A stretch of DNA of 64,000 bases from Pseudomonadota bacterium (lineage in GTDB: Bacteria; Desulfobacterota; Binatia; Binatales; Binataceae). The notes under the pieces were generated by a model. The model made no database searches and was not told the DNA's origin. It saw only the letters and a program-made list of their open reading frames with translations. How positions within the stretch are numbered: position 1 is the first letter of the stretch; each line of letters begins with the position of its first letter. The stretch lies in contig JAJPIG010000012.1 in assembly GCA_021324855.1 (NCBI GenBank), positions 1-64,000 of the forward strand, read 5' to 3'. Below are positions 17,763 to 26,268 of this stretch, piece by piece. Both the position numbers and the translations under genes were made by a program.

Positions 17763-18923
17763 ATGGCCAGCAAGGCTGCGAACGCTTCACGCGCCGCGAG
17801 CACGACGCCGCGCAGGCGCGCTGCTTCGCGCGCGGCGTATCTCGAAGCGAAGCTCGGCTTCCGCAATTACTGGTATCCGGCGGTCTTCGCCCATGAACTT
17901 GCCGATGGCCGCGCGATCGGAGTGCGGCTGCTCGGCGAGAACATCCTGATCCGCCGCGTCGGCGGAGTGCCGATGGCGGTCGAGGACCGATGCCTCCATC
18001 GCGGCGTCCGCTTCTCGCGCAAGCCCGAATGCTACACCGCCGACACCGTCACCTGCTGGTATCACGGCTTCACCTATCGGCTGAGCGACGGCAAGCTGGT
18101 TGAGATTCTGACCGAGCCCGGCTCGAGCCTGATCGGCAAGCTCGCGCTCAAGACTTATCCGACCATCGAAGCCAAGGGCATCGTGTTCGTCTATATCGGC
18201 GAGCGCGCGGCCGGCGAATTGGCGGGCGATGTGCCGCCGAACTTTCTTGACCCTGACCTAGAAATCGACGGCATCCGCGACGAGGTCAAAACCAACTGGC
18301 GGATGGGTGCGGAGAACGGCTTCGACACCACGCATATCTACATCCATCGCAACTCGCCGCTGGTCACCGGCAACAGCATCGTGCTGCCGCTCGGGATGTA
18401 CCCGAACGATAAACATGGATTCAGCACTTATACCGAGAGCGAGCCGAAAGGCGTGCTCGATCATACGTTCGAGAGCTACCATCCGGTGTTCGAGGCGGCG
18501 ATCGACGGGCAGACGGTGGCGCGCTCCAAGGGGATCAACAACCAAAAGATCGTCGCACGCGAGGTTTCGATCTGGATGCCGGGCGCGCTGAAAGTCGATC
18601 CATGGCCGGACCCGGCGTTGATCCAGTTCGAATGGTACGTGCCGGTCGATGTCGACGTGCATATGTACTGGCGCGTGCTGGGCAAGCGCGTTGGGAGCCC
18701 GGCCGAAGCCGCTGCCTTTCATGAAGAGTTCGAGACGCGATGGAAAACGCTGGCGCTCCACGGCTTCAATGATGACGACATCCAGGCGCGCGAAGGGATG
18801 GAAGAGTTCTACCGCAACGACGACGCCTGGGAGCAGGAGCATCTGTTCAAGGCCGATAGCTGCATTATCGAATGGCGCAAAATCGCGAGCCAGCACAATC
18901 GCGGCCTGCAGCCTTTTGCGTGA
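17763..18923 (+). CDS. Rieske non-heme iron oxygenase, CarAa-like terminal component
   Basis: A 386-aa ring-hydroxylating oxygenase. The Rieske cluster ligands are Cys77, His79, Cys98 and His101 (CLH...CWYH). The mononuclear iron motif ENGFDTTHIYIH gives His191 and His195. The overall sequence and length strongly recall the terminal oxygenase of carbazole 1,9a-dioxygenase, including LGFRNYWYP, CLHRGVRFS, VPPNFLD, QFEWYVP and GFNDDDI. That enzyme makes an angular attack on fused or bridged aromatics and works as a homotrimer without a beta subunit, in line with none being encoded nearby. ATG 17763 follows a strong GGAGGTGA site. No ferredoxin or reductase gene is in the window. Confidence 0.92.
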   Translation: MASKAANASRAASTTPRRRAASRAAYLEAKLGFRNYWYPAVFAHELADGRAIGVRLLGENILIRRVGGVPMAVEDRCLHRGVRFSRKPECYTADTVTCWYHGFTYRLSDGKLVEILTEPGSSLIGKLALKTYPTIEAKGIVFVYIGERAAGELAGDVPPNFLDPDLEIDGIRDEVKTNWRMGAENGFDTTHIYIHRNSPLVTGNSIVLPLGMYPNDKHGFSTYTESEPKGVLDHTFESYHPVFEAAIDGQTVARSKGINNQKIVAREVSIWMPGALKVDPWPDPALIQFEWYVPVDVDVHMYWRVLGKRVGSPAEAAAFHEEFETRWKTLALHGFNDDDIQAREGMEEFYRNDDAWEQEHLFKADSCIIEWRKIASQHNRGLQPFA

Positions 18924-18980
18924 TCGCGCGCCGTAATCCGCGCGGCGATTGCCGAACGCGGAAGATGAGCCGCGGGTGAC

Positions 18981-20117
18981 CTAGCGCGACGGATCGATCG
19001 CTTCGGCGACTACCTCCGCGTAGCGGGTCTTTTCGGCCGTCGCGAGTTCGCGCATCTGATCTTCGCGCGCGAGTTCGGTCTCGACATTGGCAGTATCGAG
19101 CCGCATCGCGCTGCGGGCGACCAGCCGGAGGTCCGGACTGCAGGCCGCGGGCTCCATCCCGAGCGCAATTCGCAGCACCTGGAAACCTACCGCAGGCTTC
19201 ATGTGCAGCACGTCGATGAAAAGCTCGTCATGATGCGACATCTCGTTGTAGCCCGAAAAATCCAGGAACGGACCCACCGTCGCGAGCCGGCGTTTGAAGT
19301 GCTTGAACGTATCCCACAGCCCGCGCTGGCGAATGAGTTCCAATTCATACTGGCTCATCGGCGGGACCAGCACGATCACCTCGACACCGCGCGCGCGGGC
19401 ACGGTTAACGGTGTTGCGGAACTTTGCGAGCAGGTCCTCGGAAAACCGATAGTTGACGTAAAGCTTCGGAAAGCTCTGCGTCAGTTGGATCGCGATTTGC
19501 GCCGGCTTTTGTCGAGTCAGGCCGAACCGCTCTCGGTTGAGTTCCGCGCACACAAGTTCCGCCGGCCATGGTACCGGCGCAAGCTTGCTCGGACGAAGAT
19601 GACGACGGCCGCGCAGCGCGCGCCTGATCATGTCGAGGCTGTCGCCGACTGTTCCGAGGTTCAGGAGCGTATCCTCGATCAGCAGGCGGCGGCTGCCGCC
19701 GAGCCGCGCATCGAGGTTCGGCTCCTCCGCGTCGAACCCCGCATCGAGCTGGAAGAAATCGACGTCCCACAGGATGCGCTTGAGCCGGTGATTGAGGAGC
19801 GCCGCGTTGACGACCTCGATCAACTCGCGCATGCTGGCGCCGCCCAAGCCGGCGTTGAGGACGTCATCGCGCATGCCCTGCTCGATGGGCATCCCTTCGT
19901 AAACTCTGGAGCTGCCGACCAGCACGGTAGTGGGATGCGCCGCGCGCAGCAGATGCGGCATCTCGGCGCGGTTATGAGCGATCTCACGATAGATGGGATC
20001 GATTAGCGCCGGCGGCCATACGCCGTACGGATTCACCGCGTAATTTAACGCCAGGCCGGCGCAGAGCGCAGCGCAGGTGAACCCCAACATCAAAAGCGGC
20101 AGACGGAATCGACGCAT
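18981..20117 (-). CDS. SGNH-hydrolase-like membrane-anchored protein
   Basis: A 378-aa protein with an N-terminal membrane anchor or signal (about residues 5-25). VGSSRVYEGM at 67-76 resembles the nucleophile block of SGNH/AlgX-like acyl-transfer proteins. Near the C-terminus, DFSGYNEMSHHDELFIDVLHMKP contains a D..H pair fitting the block V dyad. Such proteins act in the periplasm on polysaccharide or lipid acyl groups. No membrane-bound acyltransferase gene lies beside it, so it is an orphan. The call is by motif only; the region between is not recognised. Confidence 0.7.
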   Translation of the reverse strand: MRRFRLPLLMLGFTCAALCAGLALNYAVNPYGVWPPALIDPIYREIAHNRAEMPHLLRAAHPTTVLVGSSRVYEGMPIEQGMRDDVLNAGLGGASMRELIEVVNAALLNHRLKRILWDVDFFQLDAGFDAEEPNLDARLGGSRRLLIEDTLLNLGTVGDSLDMIRRALRGRRHLRPSKLAPVPWPAELVCAELNRERFGLTRQKPAQIAIQLTQSFPKLYVNYRFSEDLLAKFRNTVNRARARGVEVIVLVPPMSQYELELIRQRGLWDTFKHFKRRLATVGPFLDFSGYNEMSHHDELFIDVLHMKPAVGFQVLRIALGMEPAACSPDLRLVARSAMRLDTANVETELAREDQMRELATAEKTRYAEVVAEAIDPSR

Positions 20118-20254
20118 GCCCGATCTTCAGAGCAGGCAGTATATTTGCGCCCAAGGCGCCGGAACAGACGGACGTTTTAGATGCTCTCACGCCGCTTGAT
20201 TTCGCACGCGCGACAGTGGAACTGTGTTGGTCTACGGATCCGGCGGAAGGAAGA

Positions 20255-20710
20255 ATGGCAACCGTCATCTCGATCGCTGAGCGGCGCGGCGCGAAAGCGT
20301 CAGAGAACCGTGCGTCAGGTCATGCGCTGACACCGGGCATGACGGTCGTGATGTTTACGGCCGTCGCTTTGGCGATGATTGCAGCAGCCGTTCTGGTCGG
20401 CGCCAATTCCTGGGACGACGCGATCACGCTCGTGATTCTCATTTCAGTGGTCGCATTGCTGAAGCTCGCGCTAGCCGACGCGATGTTCATCGCGATACTG
20501 CGCGCGGACGAGCAAACTGATCGGCGGATTGAGCAGGAGCCTGAGCCAGAACCGCCCAAGCATAGCGCGCGAAGGCCGGATGTCTTGCGTCATCTCGCGG
20601 TCCGCGCCAGACGCATGAATCGTTCAGCGCCGCGTTTCGAGTTGGTCGCGACAGGTTCTCCCGCCCTTCGCTCGTTGGATTTGCCGTCCGATAGAAAACA
20701 ACAGCGCTGA
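20255..20710 (+). CDS. Small membrane protein, 151 aa
   Basis: Not recognised. ATG 20255 with a GGAAGGAAG site is preferred over an earlier in-frame start. Two hydrophobic helices span roughly residues 30-52 and 59-85, followed by an acidic and proline-rich stretch (EQEPEPEPPKH) and a basic tail. This suggests a two-pass inner-membrane protein with a cytoplasmic C-terminal extension. It is divergent from the SGNH-like gene. No catalytic motif is seen. Confidence 0.6.
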   Translation: MATVISIAERRGAKASENRASGHALTPGMTVVMFTAVALAMIAAAVLVGANSWDDAITLVILISVVALLKLALADAMFIAILRADEQTDRRIEQEPEPEPPKHSARRPDVLRHLAVRARRMNRSAPRFELVATGSPALRSLDLPSDRKQQR

Positions 20711-20967
20711 CGATTACGCTGCGCTTGTTGCCTTCGAAGTTCGGTCGTCGCGATGGCCGATGAGGGACTTCAGCCCTGATCGAGCTGCAAATAACTTCGT
20801 ATCTTCAATCTAATCATCTTCTAAACGGTCGTTTTCTCCCAGAAACTTGTCGGCTTTCCGGATACATTAGTATTCGTTGACATCCAAATAAGGCGGTGTT
20901 ATTCAGCGCCTAGCGTTACGTGATGTCCGATGCAGCACAGTTGTATCTAGCAAAGTGAACCGGATTC

Positions 20968-21330
20968 GTGTCGCACCACTTCCGTTGGGGGAATTGCGCT
21001 GGTTACTGCTACGGCAAACGGATTCTCTACTGCGACAAGGAGACTGCCAACGCAATATGGGCTGAGATGTACGAAGAGAACATGAAGCTGTGGAAGTTCT
21101 TTTACGATCCGCAATCACAGATCGTGGTCCCCGGAGTTGGGAAGTTTTGGACCAACGGCGGATGGGGCGAGATTTTCGACGTCCAGAACCAGCACCTGAG
21201 TTGGGTTCACCTGTCGGGTCCGACCGGACCGTTCCGCGCCAACTCGGACTGCGAGAATGTCGACGGTGTCAACCTGACCGACGCAGGGCGCTATGGGAGC
21301 GTGAGAGGACTTTCTGAAATAATGCGCTAG
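20968..21330 (+). pseudogene. C-terminal remnant of a DUF1329 protein
   Basis: The 120-aa frame matches only the end of the DUF1329 protein encoded about 2.4 kb further on: GYCYGK, then a CDKE/IDKE block, ENMKLWK and the identical terminal SEIMR/NEIMR. Similarity begins at GYCYGK (about residue 12); the residues before it have no counterpart. Upstream bases 20760-20960 are noticeably A/T-richer than the surroundings, fitting a rearrangement breakpoint. DUF1329 proteins normally run to about 450 aa with a signal peptide, so this is a broken copy, probably not functional. Confidence 0.7.
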
Positions 21331-21420
21331 CGTATCCGGCAGCGGCGCACCGGTAGCCGTGGGGGATGCCCGGCGCGCCGCTGAAGTTCAATCGCCGACT
21401 TATGTCGCTTGGGGCTTGTT

Positions 21421-22695
21421 ATGGGGCCAATTCCAAGGTCGCGTGCCGGTCTCGTTGTCGTCACAACCCTCCTGACCATCGTCTTCGCCTGGTTCGTGGT
21501 GCGCACCGCCGTGCGATGGCGCAATCTGCGCGCGCTCGACCGGATGGTCGAAGCGCATGACATCGCGGGCGCGGTCGACTTTACGGTCAAGCATTTCGGT
21601 TCCGATACCACTGACGAACGGCGTGCGCTCATGCGTCTTGCGACCCTAATCCTGCACCAAGGGCTCGACGATCGAGACCCTTACGAGCGATGCTTCGCGG
21701 CGACCAGCCTGGTGCGTTATGGCGATTGGACAGGGCGGCCAGTCATCAACTCGTCGATGAGTGCAAAGGACGTCTTCCTGCAGAAGGCAGCCATCGAGGG
21801 GCTCGCTGACTCCCGCGATACCCGAGCGCTCGATCTGCTTCGCGAGGTTTACGATGGGGGTGGTCGTAGCGTACGCGTCTGGACGGCCGAGGCGCTGGCC
21901 GAAACCGACGATCATCGGGTACTGCCGCTTCTCCTGAGCGCCTCGACCAGTTCTGACGAGGGCGTGCGGCTCTGGGGAATTTGGGGACTTGGGCGCCTGC
22001 ACGATCCGCACGTGGTCGGCTACCTGCGCTCGATGGCGACGCGCGAGACCAATCCGCTGATCAGCGCCGCGATTGCCGACTCGCTGCTAAAGCTCGGCGA
22101 CCGAACACTCGGCGCGATCGAACTGCTCGAGGTGACGTTCTATGATCCGAATCCCGATCGCGCGTCCAATGCCGCCCTGGAGCTCGGCGACGCGCAGGAT
22201 TCGTTCGCGGTGCCACAGCTCCGGAGCGCGCTCAACAACACCGCTCTCGATCTAACGGTAAGGCTGGCCGCCGCCGCGGCCCTCACGCATTACGGAAATC
22301 GAGACGGACTGAAGCTGATGGGGACCGTTTCAAAAGATCCATATCTCAATGGCAAGCTCGCGCCGCTGCTCCTTTATCTCAATTTCCATCTCAGTCGGTC
22401 CCTGCTGATCTCCGCGATGGCCTCGGAGAACGTGGTGTTGCAATTGGCGGCAACTGAAGCTATCGGGCGGCTGGGCGGGAAAAGCGAGATTGGCATTTTG
22501 ACTGCAGCGCTCGATCGGACACCGGATGCGTTTATGACTGCGCAGATTGCGTGGTCGCTGGGGCGAATCGGCGGACCCGAAACGGTCCGGCCGCTCCTGT
22601 CGCTGCTGAAGAGCCCAAACGCGACGGTGCGATATTCGGCTGCCGATGCCCTTGCGCGAACGGCGAGCCGGCTGCTGGCGGGAGTCGACGGCTAG
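21421..22695 (+). CDS. HEAT-repeat protein with N-terminal membrane anchor
   Basis: About 424 aa. A single hydrophobic helix lies at residues 8-30. The rest is a chain of ~30-residue helical repeats, such as AAIEGLADSRDTRALDLLREV, VRLWGIWGLGRLHDPHVV, AATEAIGRLGGKSEIGIL and AQIAWSLGRIGGPETV. These are HEAT/PBS-lyase-type repeats used for protein binding. It probably faces the periplasm or cytoplasm as a membrane-tethered scaffold. A TTG at 21409 would add four residues. It is wedged between two incomplete DUF1329 copies, its stop only 52 bases before the likely start of the second. Confidence 0.8.
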   Translation: MGPIPRSRAGLVVVTTLLTIVFAWFVVRTAVRWRNLRALDRMVEAHDIAGAVDFTVKHFGSDTTDERRALMRLATLILHQGLDDRDPYERCFAATSLVRYGDWTGRPVINSSMSAKDVFLQKAAIEGLADSRDTRALDLLREVYDGGGRSVRVWTAEALAETDDHRVLPLLLSASTSSDEGVRLWGIWGLGRLHDPHVVGYLRSMATRETNPLISAAIADSLLKLGDRTLGAIELLEVTFYDPNPDRASNAALELGDAQDSFAVPQLRSALNNTALDLTVRLAAAAALTHYGNRDGLKLMGTVSKDPYLNGKLAPLLLYLNFHLSRSLLISAMASENVVLQLAATEAIGRLGGKSEIGILTAALDRTPDAFMTAQIAWSLGRIGGPETVRPLLSLLKSPNATVRYSAADALARTASRLLAGVDG

Positions 22696-22746
22696 CAAGG
22701 AATGCTGCGGGGCAACGGTAACCGCCCCGGACCTTCCAAGGTTTCC

Positions 22747-23691
22747 ATGACGAAACTGGCGCCGCTAGGGAGGAATTATGAGAAAGGTCGTGAACCGGCA
22801 TACAACCCGATGATGGTGTGCACGCCGCACGCGCATCTCTATTTCCAGGACCGCTACCACAACTCGACCAGCGAGGCCTTCATCGAGGTCTATCGCAAGC
22901 TTGACCATATCGGCGACGCGGGTTATCCGATCACCGACCCGCATTCGCAGGGCGTTCAATTCGTCGAATATCTTCAGATTACCGAGCCCGAGCAGGCCCG
23001 CTACACGGCACAGGTAACACTCTACTACGATGACTTCACCAAGGAAGAAGACCTCTTTCTGTTCGTCCCGTCGCTGCGGCGTTCGCTGCGCCTGTCGTCC
23101 GCGGCGCGCTGCAGTCCGATCATCGGCAGCGACTACAGCCAGGACGAGGCGCGTCCCACGCTGTTCAACACCACGCCGGCGCGTTTTGATGCCAAGTACC
23201 TGGGCGATCAGCAAATCCTGTCGCTGACCAAATCGAACGCGAGCGACTACGGGAACATCGAGAACTACTATCCACAGGTGTTGTTTCCAAAGCCGGCGGT
23301 CGGCAAATGGGAATTGCGTCCGACTTACGTGCTCGATACGCGGCGAATCCCCTCACAGCAGAAAGGCTACTGCTACGGCAAAAAGATCATGTGGATCGAC
23401 AAGGAAGCTTTGGCGACGCTGTGGGAGGATCTGTACGACGAGAACATGAAGCTCTGGAAGGCCGCTTATGTCTGCCCGATCGCGGCCGAAGTTCCCGGCG
23501 AAGGTATCCAGGCCTTCAGTTGGCAGTTGTTCAGCGTGATGTACGACATGCAGGCCGACCATCTGTCAATGTACAACAGTTCGAATCCGGCCACGAAGAC
23601 CAATGAGAATTGCAAAAATTATGACGGCGAGGACTACACGAACATCAACCGCTACTCGACGGTTTCGGCGCTGAACGAAATCATGCGCTAA
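22747..23691 (+). CDS. DUF1329 family protein, probably N-terminally truncated
   Basis: About 314 aa from ATG 22747, which has AAGG upstream. It carries the central and C-terminal parts of DUF1329: YNPMMVCTPHAHLYFQDR, LFVPSLRRSLRLSSAARCSP, a DAKYLGDQQIL block, and GYCYGKKIMWIDKE with ENMKLWK. Family members run to about 450 aa and begin with a signal peptide; here roughly the first 130 residues and the signal are absent. The HEAT gene occupies the space they would need. An orphan AGGGAGGA ribosome site with ATG lies at 22767-22780 in a different frame that stops after 11 codons. DUF1329 proteins are envelope proteins found near hydrophobic-substrate catabolic genes; function here is uncertain. 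Confidence 0.65.
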   Translation: MTKLAPLGRNYEKGREPAYNPMMVCTPHAHLYFQDRYHNSTSEAFIEVYRKLDHIGDAGYPITDPHSQGVQFVEYLQITEPEQARYTAQVTLYYDDFTKEEDLFLFVPSLRRSLRLSSAARCSPIIGSDYSQDEARPTLFNTTPARFDAKYLGDQQILSLTKSNASDYGNIENYYPQVLFPKPAVGKWELRPTYVLDTRRIPSQQKGYCYGKKIMWIDKEALATLWEDLYDENMKLWKAAYVCPIAAEVPGEGIQAFSWQLFSVMYDMQADHLSMYNSSNPATKTNENCKNYDGEDYTNINRYSTVSALNEIMR

Positions 23692-23713
23692 GTGGAGCGC
23701 AACTCCAATCAAA

Positions 23714-23753
23714 ACGGCCGGATCGGCATCGCCTATCCGGCCGTCTATTTTTT
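23714..23753 (+). terminator. Strong intrinsic terminator
   Basis: Ten-base-pair perfect stem ACGGCCGGAT (23714-23723) with ATCCGGCCGT (23735-23744), 11-base loop, then CTATTTTTTC. It lies between the DUF1329 gene and the convergent TetR gene. AAAA before the stem gives a weaker T-run on the other strand, so it may serve both. Confidence 0.88.
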
Positions 23754-23773
23754 CATCGAATAGCGGGCCGAGA

Positions 23774-24451
23774 TCAACCCAGACCTTGGAACGCCATCCG
23801 GAAGACGCACTCCGCGATGTCGTCGGCCTTGAGACTGCCGTCAGGGCGGTACCACTCCGTGATCGAGTTGAGCATCCCGAACAGGAGCCGTGTCGCGAGC
23901 CGCGGATCGATGTCCGTGCGGACCTCGCCCTGGCGCTGGGCCGCCGCGAACAGCTCGGCGATCCGACGGTCGAACTCGCGCCGGCGTTCGAGCACGTGGC
24001 GCTCGGCGCGCGTATTGCCGCGGACGCGAAGCAGCAACGCGACCTCCGGGAGCCGCTCGACCGTGATCTCGACCTGCCGCCTGACGACATGTTTGAGCCG
24101 TTCGAGGTAGCGGCCGGTCGTCGCGCCCGGCTCGTCGAGCACGCCGAACAGCGCATCGAAGGCTCGGTCGACGCCGCGGGTCAGCAGTTCCTCCTTGCCG
24201 GTTACATGGTAATAAAGGCTCGATTTGCTGATTCCGGCGGCTGCCGCTACCTGGTCGAGCGACGTGCCGTCGTAGCCGTGCCGGAGAAAGACGCGGACGG
24301 CGATATCGACCAGCTTGTCGATATTGTAAGGTTTGCGTTCGCGCGCCGGGGGACGCCCCAATGACCGCTCCGTTCCGATGACGCCGCCGCTTCCGGCGGG
24401 TGATTCGCCGTAGAGATTACACGCGCATTGTCGCCAGACAAGACTCAGCAT
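23774..24451 (-). CDS. TetR/AcrR family transcriptional regulator
   Basis: A regulator of 200-225 aa. The N-terminal helix-turn-helix reads [37 protein letters not shown], ending in the typical [13 protein letters not shown]. The C-terminal part is an all-helical ligand and dimer domain. The start is uncertain: an ATG at 24451 and a TTG at 24361 are both in frame, and the latter gives a start close to [12 protein letters not shown] as is usual in the family. It diverges from ilvD. Regulators of this subgroup often respond to acyl-CoA or aromatic compounds; the target here is unknown. Confidence 0.9.
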   Translation of the reverse strand: MLSLVWRQCACNLYGESPAGSGGVIGTERSLGRPPARERKPYNIDKLVDIAVRVFLRHGYDGTSLDQVAAAAGISKSSLYYHVTGKEELLTRGVDRAFDALFGVLDEPGATTGRYLERLKHVVRRQVEITVERLPEVALLLRVRGNTRAERHVLERRREFDRRIAELFAAAQRQGEVRTDIDPRLATRLLFGMLNSITEWYRPDGSLKADDIAECVFRMAFQGLG

Positions 24452-24495
24452 GGCCCATCTGGACCGGCGATCACGCAGCCTGCTATGGAAATGCA

Positions 24496-26169
24496 ATGGC
24501 GGAAAATCTTCGTAGCCGGCTCATAACCCAAGGCGTTCAACGGACTCCGAATCGCGCGATGCTCCGCGCGGTCGGCTTTGGAGATAACGATTTCAAAAAG
24601 CCGATCATCGGGGTAGCGAACGCATACAGCAATCTTACGCCCTGCAATCTCGGACTTAACGATCTCGCCGAGCGCGCCGCGGCGGCGCTGCGGTCGGCCG
24701 GCGCGATGCCGCAGGTGTTCGGCACGATCACGGTGAGCGACGGGATCGCAATGGGCACCGAAGGGATGAAGTACTCGCTGGTCTCGCGCGAGGTCATTGC
24801 GGATTCCATCGAGACCGTGTGCAACGCCGAAGCGATGGACGGCGTGCTTGCGATCGGCGGCTGCGACAAGAACATGCCCGGTGCGATGATGGCGATCGCG
24901 CGCCTCAACATCCCGGCGATCTTCGTTTACGGCGGCACGATCAAACCCGGCCATCTGAATGGCCGCGATCTCACCATCGTCAGCGCTTTTGAAGCTGTCG
25001 GCGAATACAGCGCGCACAAGATCAACGACGAGCAACTGCTCGCCATCGAACGCCATGCCTGTCCCGGGGCCGGCGCCTGCGGGGGGATGTACACCGCCAA
25101 CACGATGTCATCGGCGATCGAAGCGCTCGGCATGAGCCTGCCGTATTCATCGACGATGGCGGCGGTCGATGCGGAGAAGGCCGAGAGCGCCGCGGAATCG
25201 AGCCGGGTGCTGGTCGAGGCGGTGCGCCGAAAAATCCTGCCGCGGCAAATCATGACGCGCAACGCCTTCGAGAACGCGATCGCAGTGGTGATGGCAGTCG
25301 GCGGTTCGACCAACGCCGTGCTCCATCTGATCGCGATGGCGCACTGCGCCGAGGTGCCGCTCACGCTCGATGATTTCGAAGCAATTCGCGAGCGGACTCC
25401 CGTGCTGTGCGATCTCAAGCCCTCGGGCGCCTACGTCACAACCGACCTGCATCGCGCCGGCGGCATCCCGCAGGTCATGAAGATGCTGCTCGCTCACGGA
25501 CTTCTCCATGGCGACGCGCTCACGATCACCGGACAGACGATCGCGGAGACCCTCGCCAAGGTCCCCGAGCGTCCGCGCCCCGATCAAAAAGTGATTCGCC
25601 AGTGGGAGGAGCCGCTCTATCCACAGGGCCATTTGGCGATCCTGCGCGGCAATCTTGCGACGGAGGGGGCGGTCGCGAAAATCACCGGCATCAAGCACAC
25701 GGAGATTACCGGACCGGCGCGGGTCTTCGATCGCGAGGAGGATTGCCTCGCCGCGATCCTCGCTGGACGCATCAAGCGTGGCGACGTGCTGGTGATCCGA
25801 TATGAGGGTCCCCGCGGCGGACCCGGGATGCGCGAGATGCTCTCGCCGACTTCGGCGATCATCGGCGCCGGGCTGGGCGACTCGGTCGGCCTCATCACCG
25901 ATGGCCGTTTCTCCGGCGGTACATATGGGCTGGTGGTTGGGCACGTTGCACCCGAGGCGCAGATGGGCGGGCTTATAGCGCTGGTTCATGAGAATGATTC
26001 GATCACCATCGATGCGCCCCACCGACGGCTCCAACTCAATGTCCCCGACGATGAAATCGCGCGCCGGCGCGCTGCATGGCGTCCACCGCCGCCTCGCTAC
26101 ACGCGCGGCGTTCTGGCCAAATATGCCCGGCAGGTCGCGTCGAGCAGCGTAGGAGCGGTCACTGACTAA
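24496..26169 (+). CDS. ilvD: Dihydroxy-acid dehydratase
   Basis: A 557-aa IlvD/Edd family enzyme of branched-chain amino acid synthesis that dehydrates 2,3-dihydroxy-isovalerate and -methylvalerate to the 2-oxo acids. Cluster cysteines lie in [18 protein letters not shown] and [16 protein letters not shown]. The C-terminal half includes [22 protein letters not shown] 24496 (MAENLRSRL) fits family starts; longer frames upstream do not. No other ilv gene lies nearby. Sugar-acid dehydratases share this fold, but length and motifs favour ilvD. Confidence 0.93.
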   Translation: MAENLRSRLITQGVQRTPNRAMLRAVGFGDNDFKKPIIGVANAYSNLTPCNLGLNDLAERAAAALRSAGAMPQVFGTITVSDGIAMGTEGMKYSLVSREVIADSIETVCNAEAMDGVLAIGGCDKNMPGAMMAIARLNIPAIFVYGGTIKPGHLNGRDLTIVSAFEAVGEYSAHKINDEQLLAIERHACPGAGACGGMYTANTMSSAIEALGMSLPYSSTMAAVDAEKAESAAESSRVLVEAVRRKILPRQIMTRNAFENAIAVVMAVGGSTNAVLHLIAMAHCAEVPLTLDDFEAIRERTPVLCDLKPSGAYVTTDLHRAGGIPQVMKMLLAHGLLHGDALTITGQTIAETLAKVPERPRPDQKVIRQWEEPLYPQGHLAILRGNLATEGAVAKITGIKHTEITGPARVFDREEDCLAAILAGRIKRGDVLVIRYEGPRGGPGMREMLSPTSAIIGAGLGDSVGLITDGRFSGGTYGLVVGHVAPEAQMGGLIALVHENDSITIDAPHRRLQLNVPDDEIARRRAAWRPPPPRYTRGVLAKYARQVASSSVGAVTD

Positions 26170-26196
26170 AAGGGTGGGATTGCGTCGCAGGGCGGT

Positions 26197-26247
26197 TCGG
26201 ACCAAGACTATACCCCGGCCCATTGGAGGCCGAATCGTATGGTCCGA
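26197..26247. repeat. Nested inverted repeat between ilvD and the channel gene
   Basis: An outer eight-base pair arm TCGGACCA (26197-26204)/TGGTCCGA (26240-26247) encloses an inner hairpin CGGCC (26216-26220)/GGCCG (26228-26232). No T-run follows. It may form a structured 3' end for the ilvD transcript or a 5' element for the next gene. Confidence 0.4.
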
Positions 26248-26268
26248 GCCATCCGTAGAAGCTGACGT

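Noticed and set aside
20791-20802. ATAACTTCGTAT, identical to 12 bases of a loxP arm
   Set aside because: There is no inverted second arm at the proper spacing and no Cre-like gene, so a chance match in an A/T-rich stretch is the simplest view.
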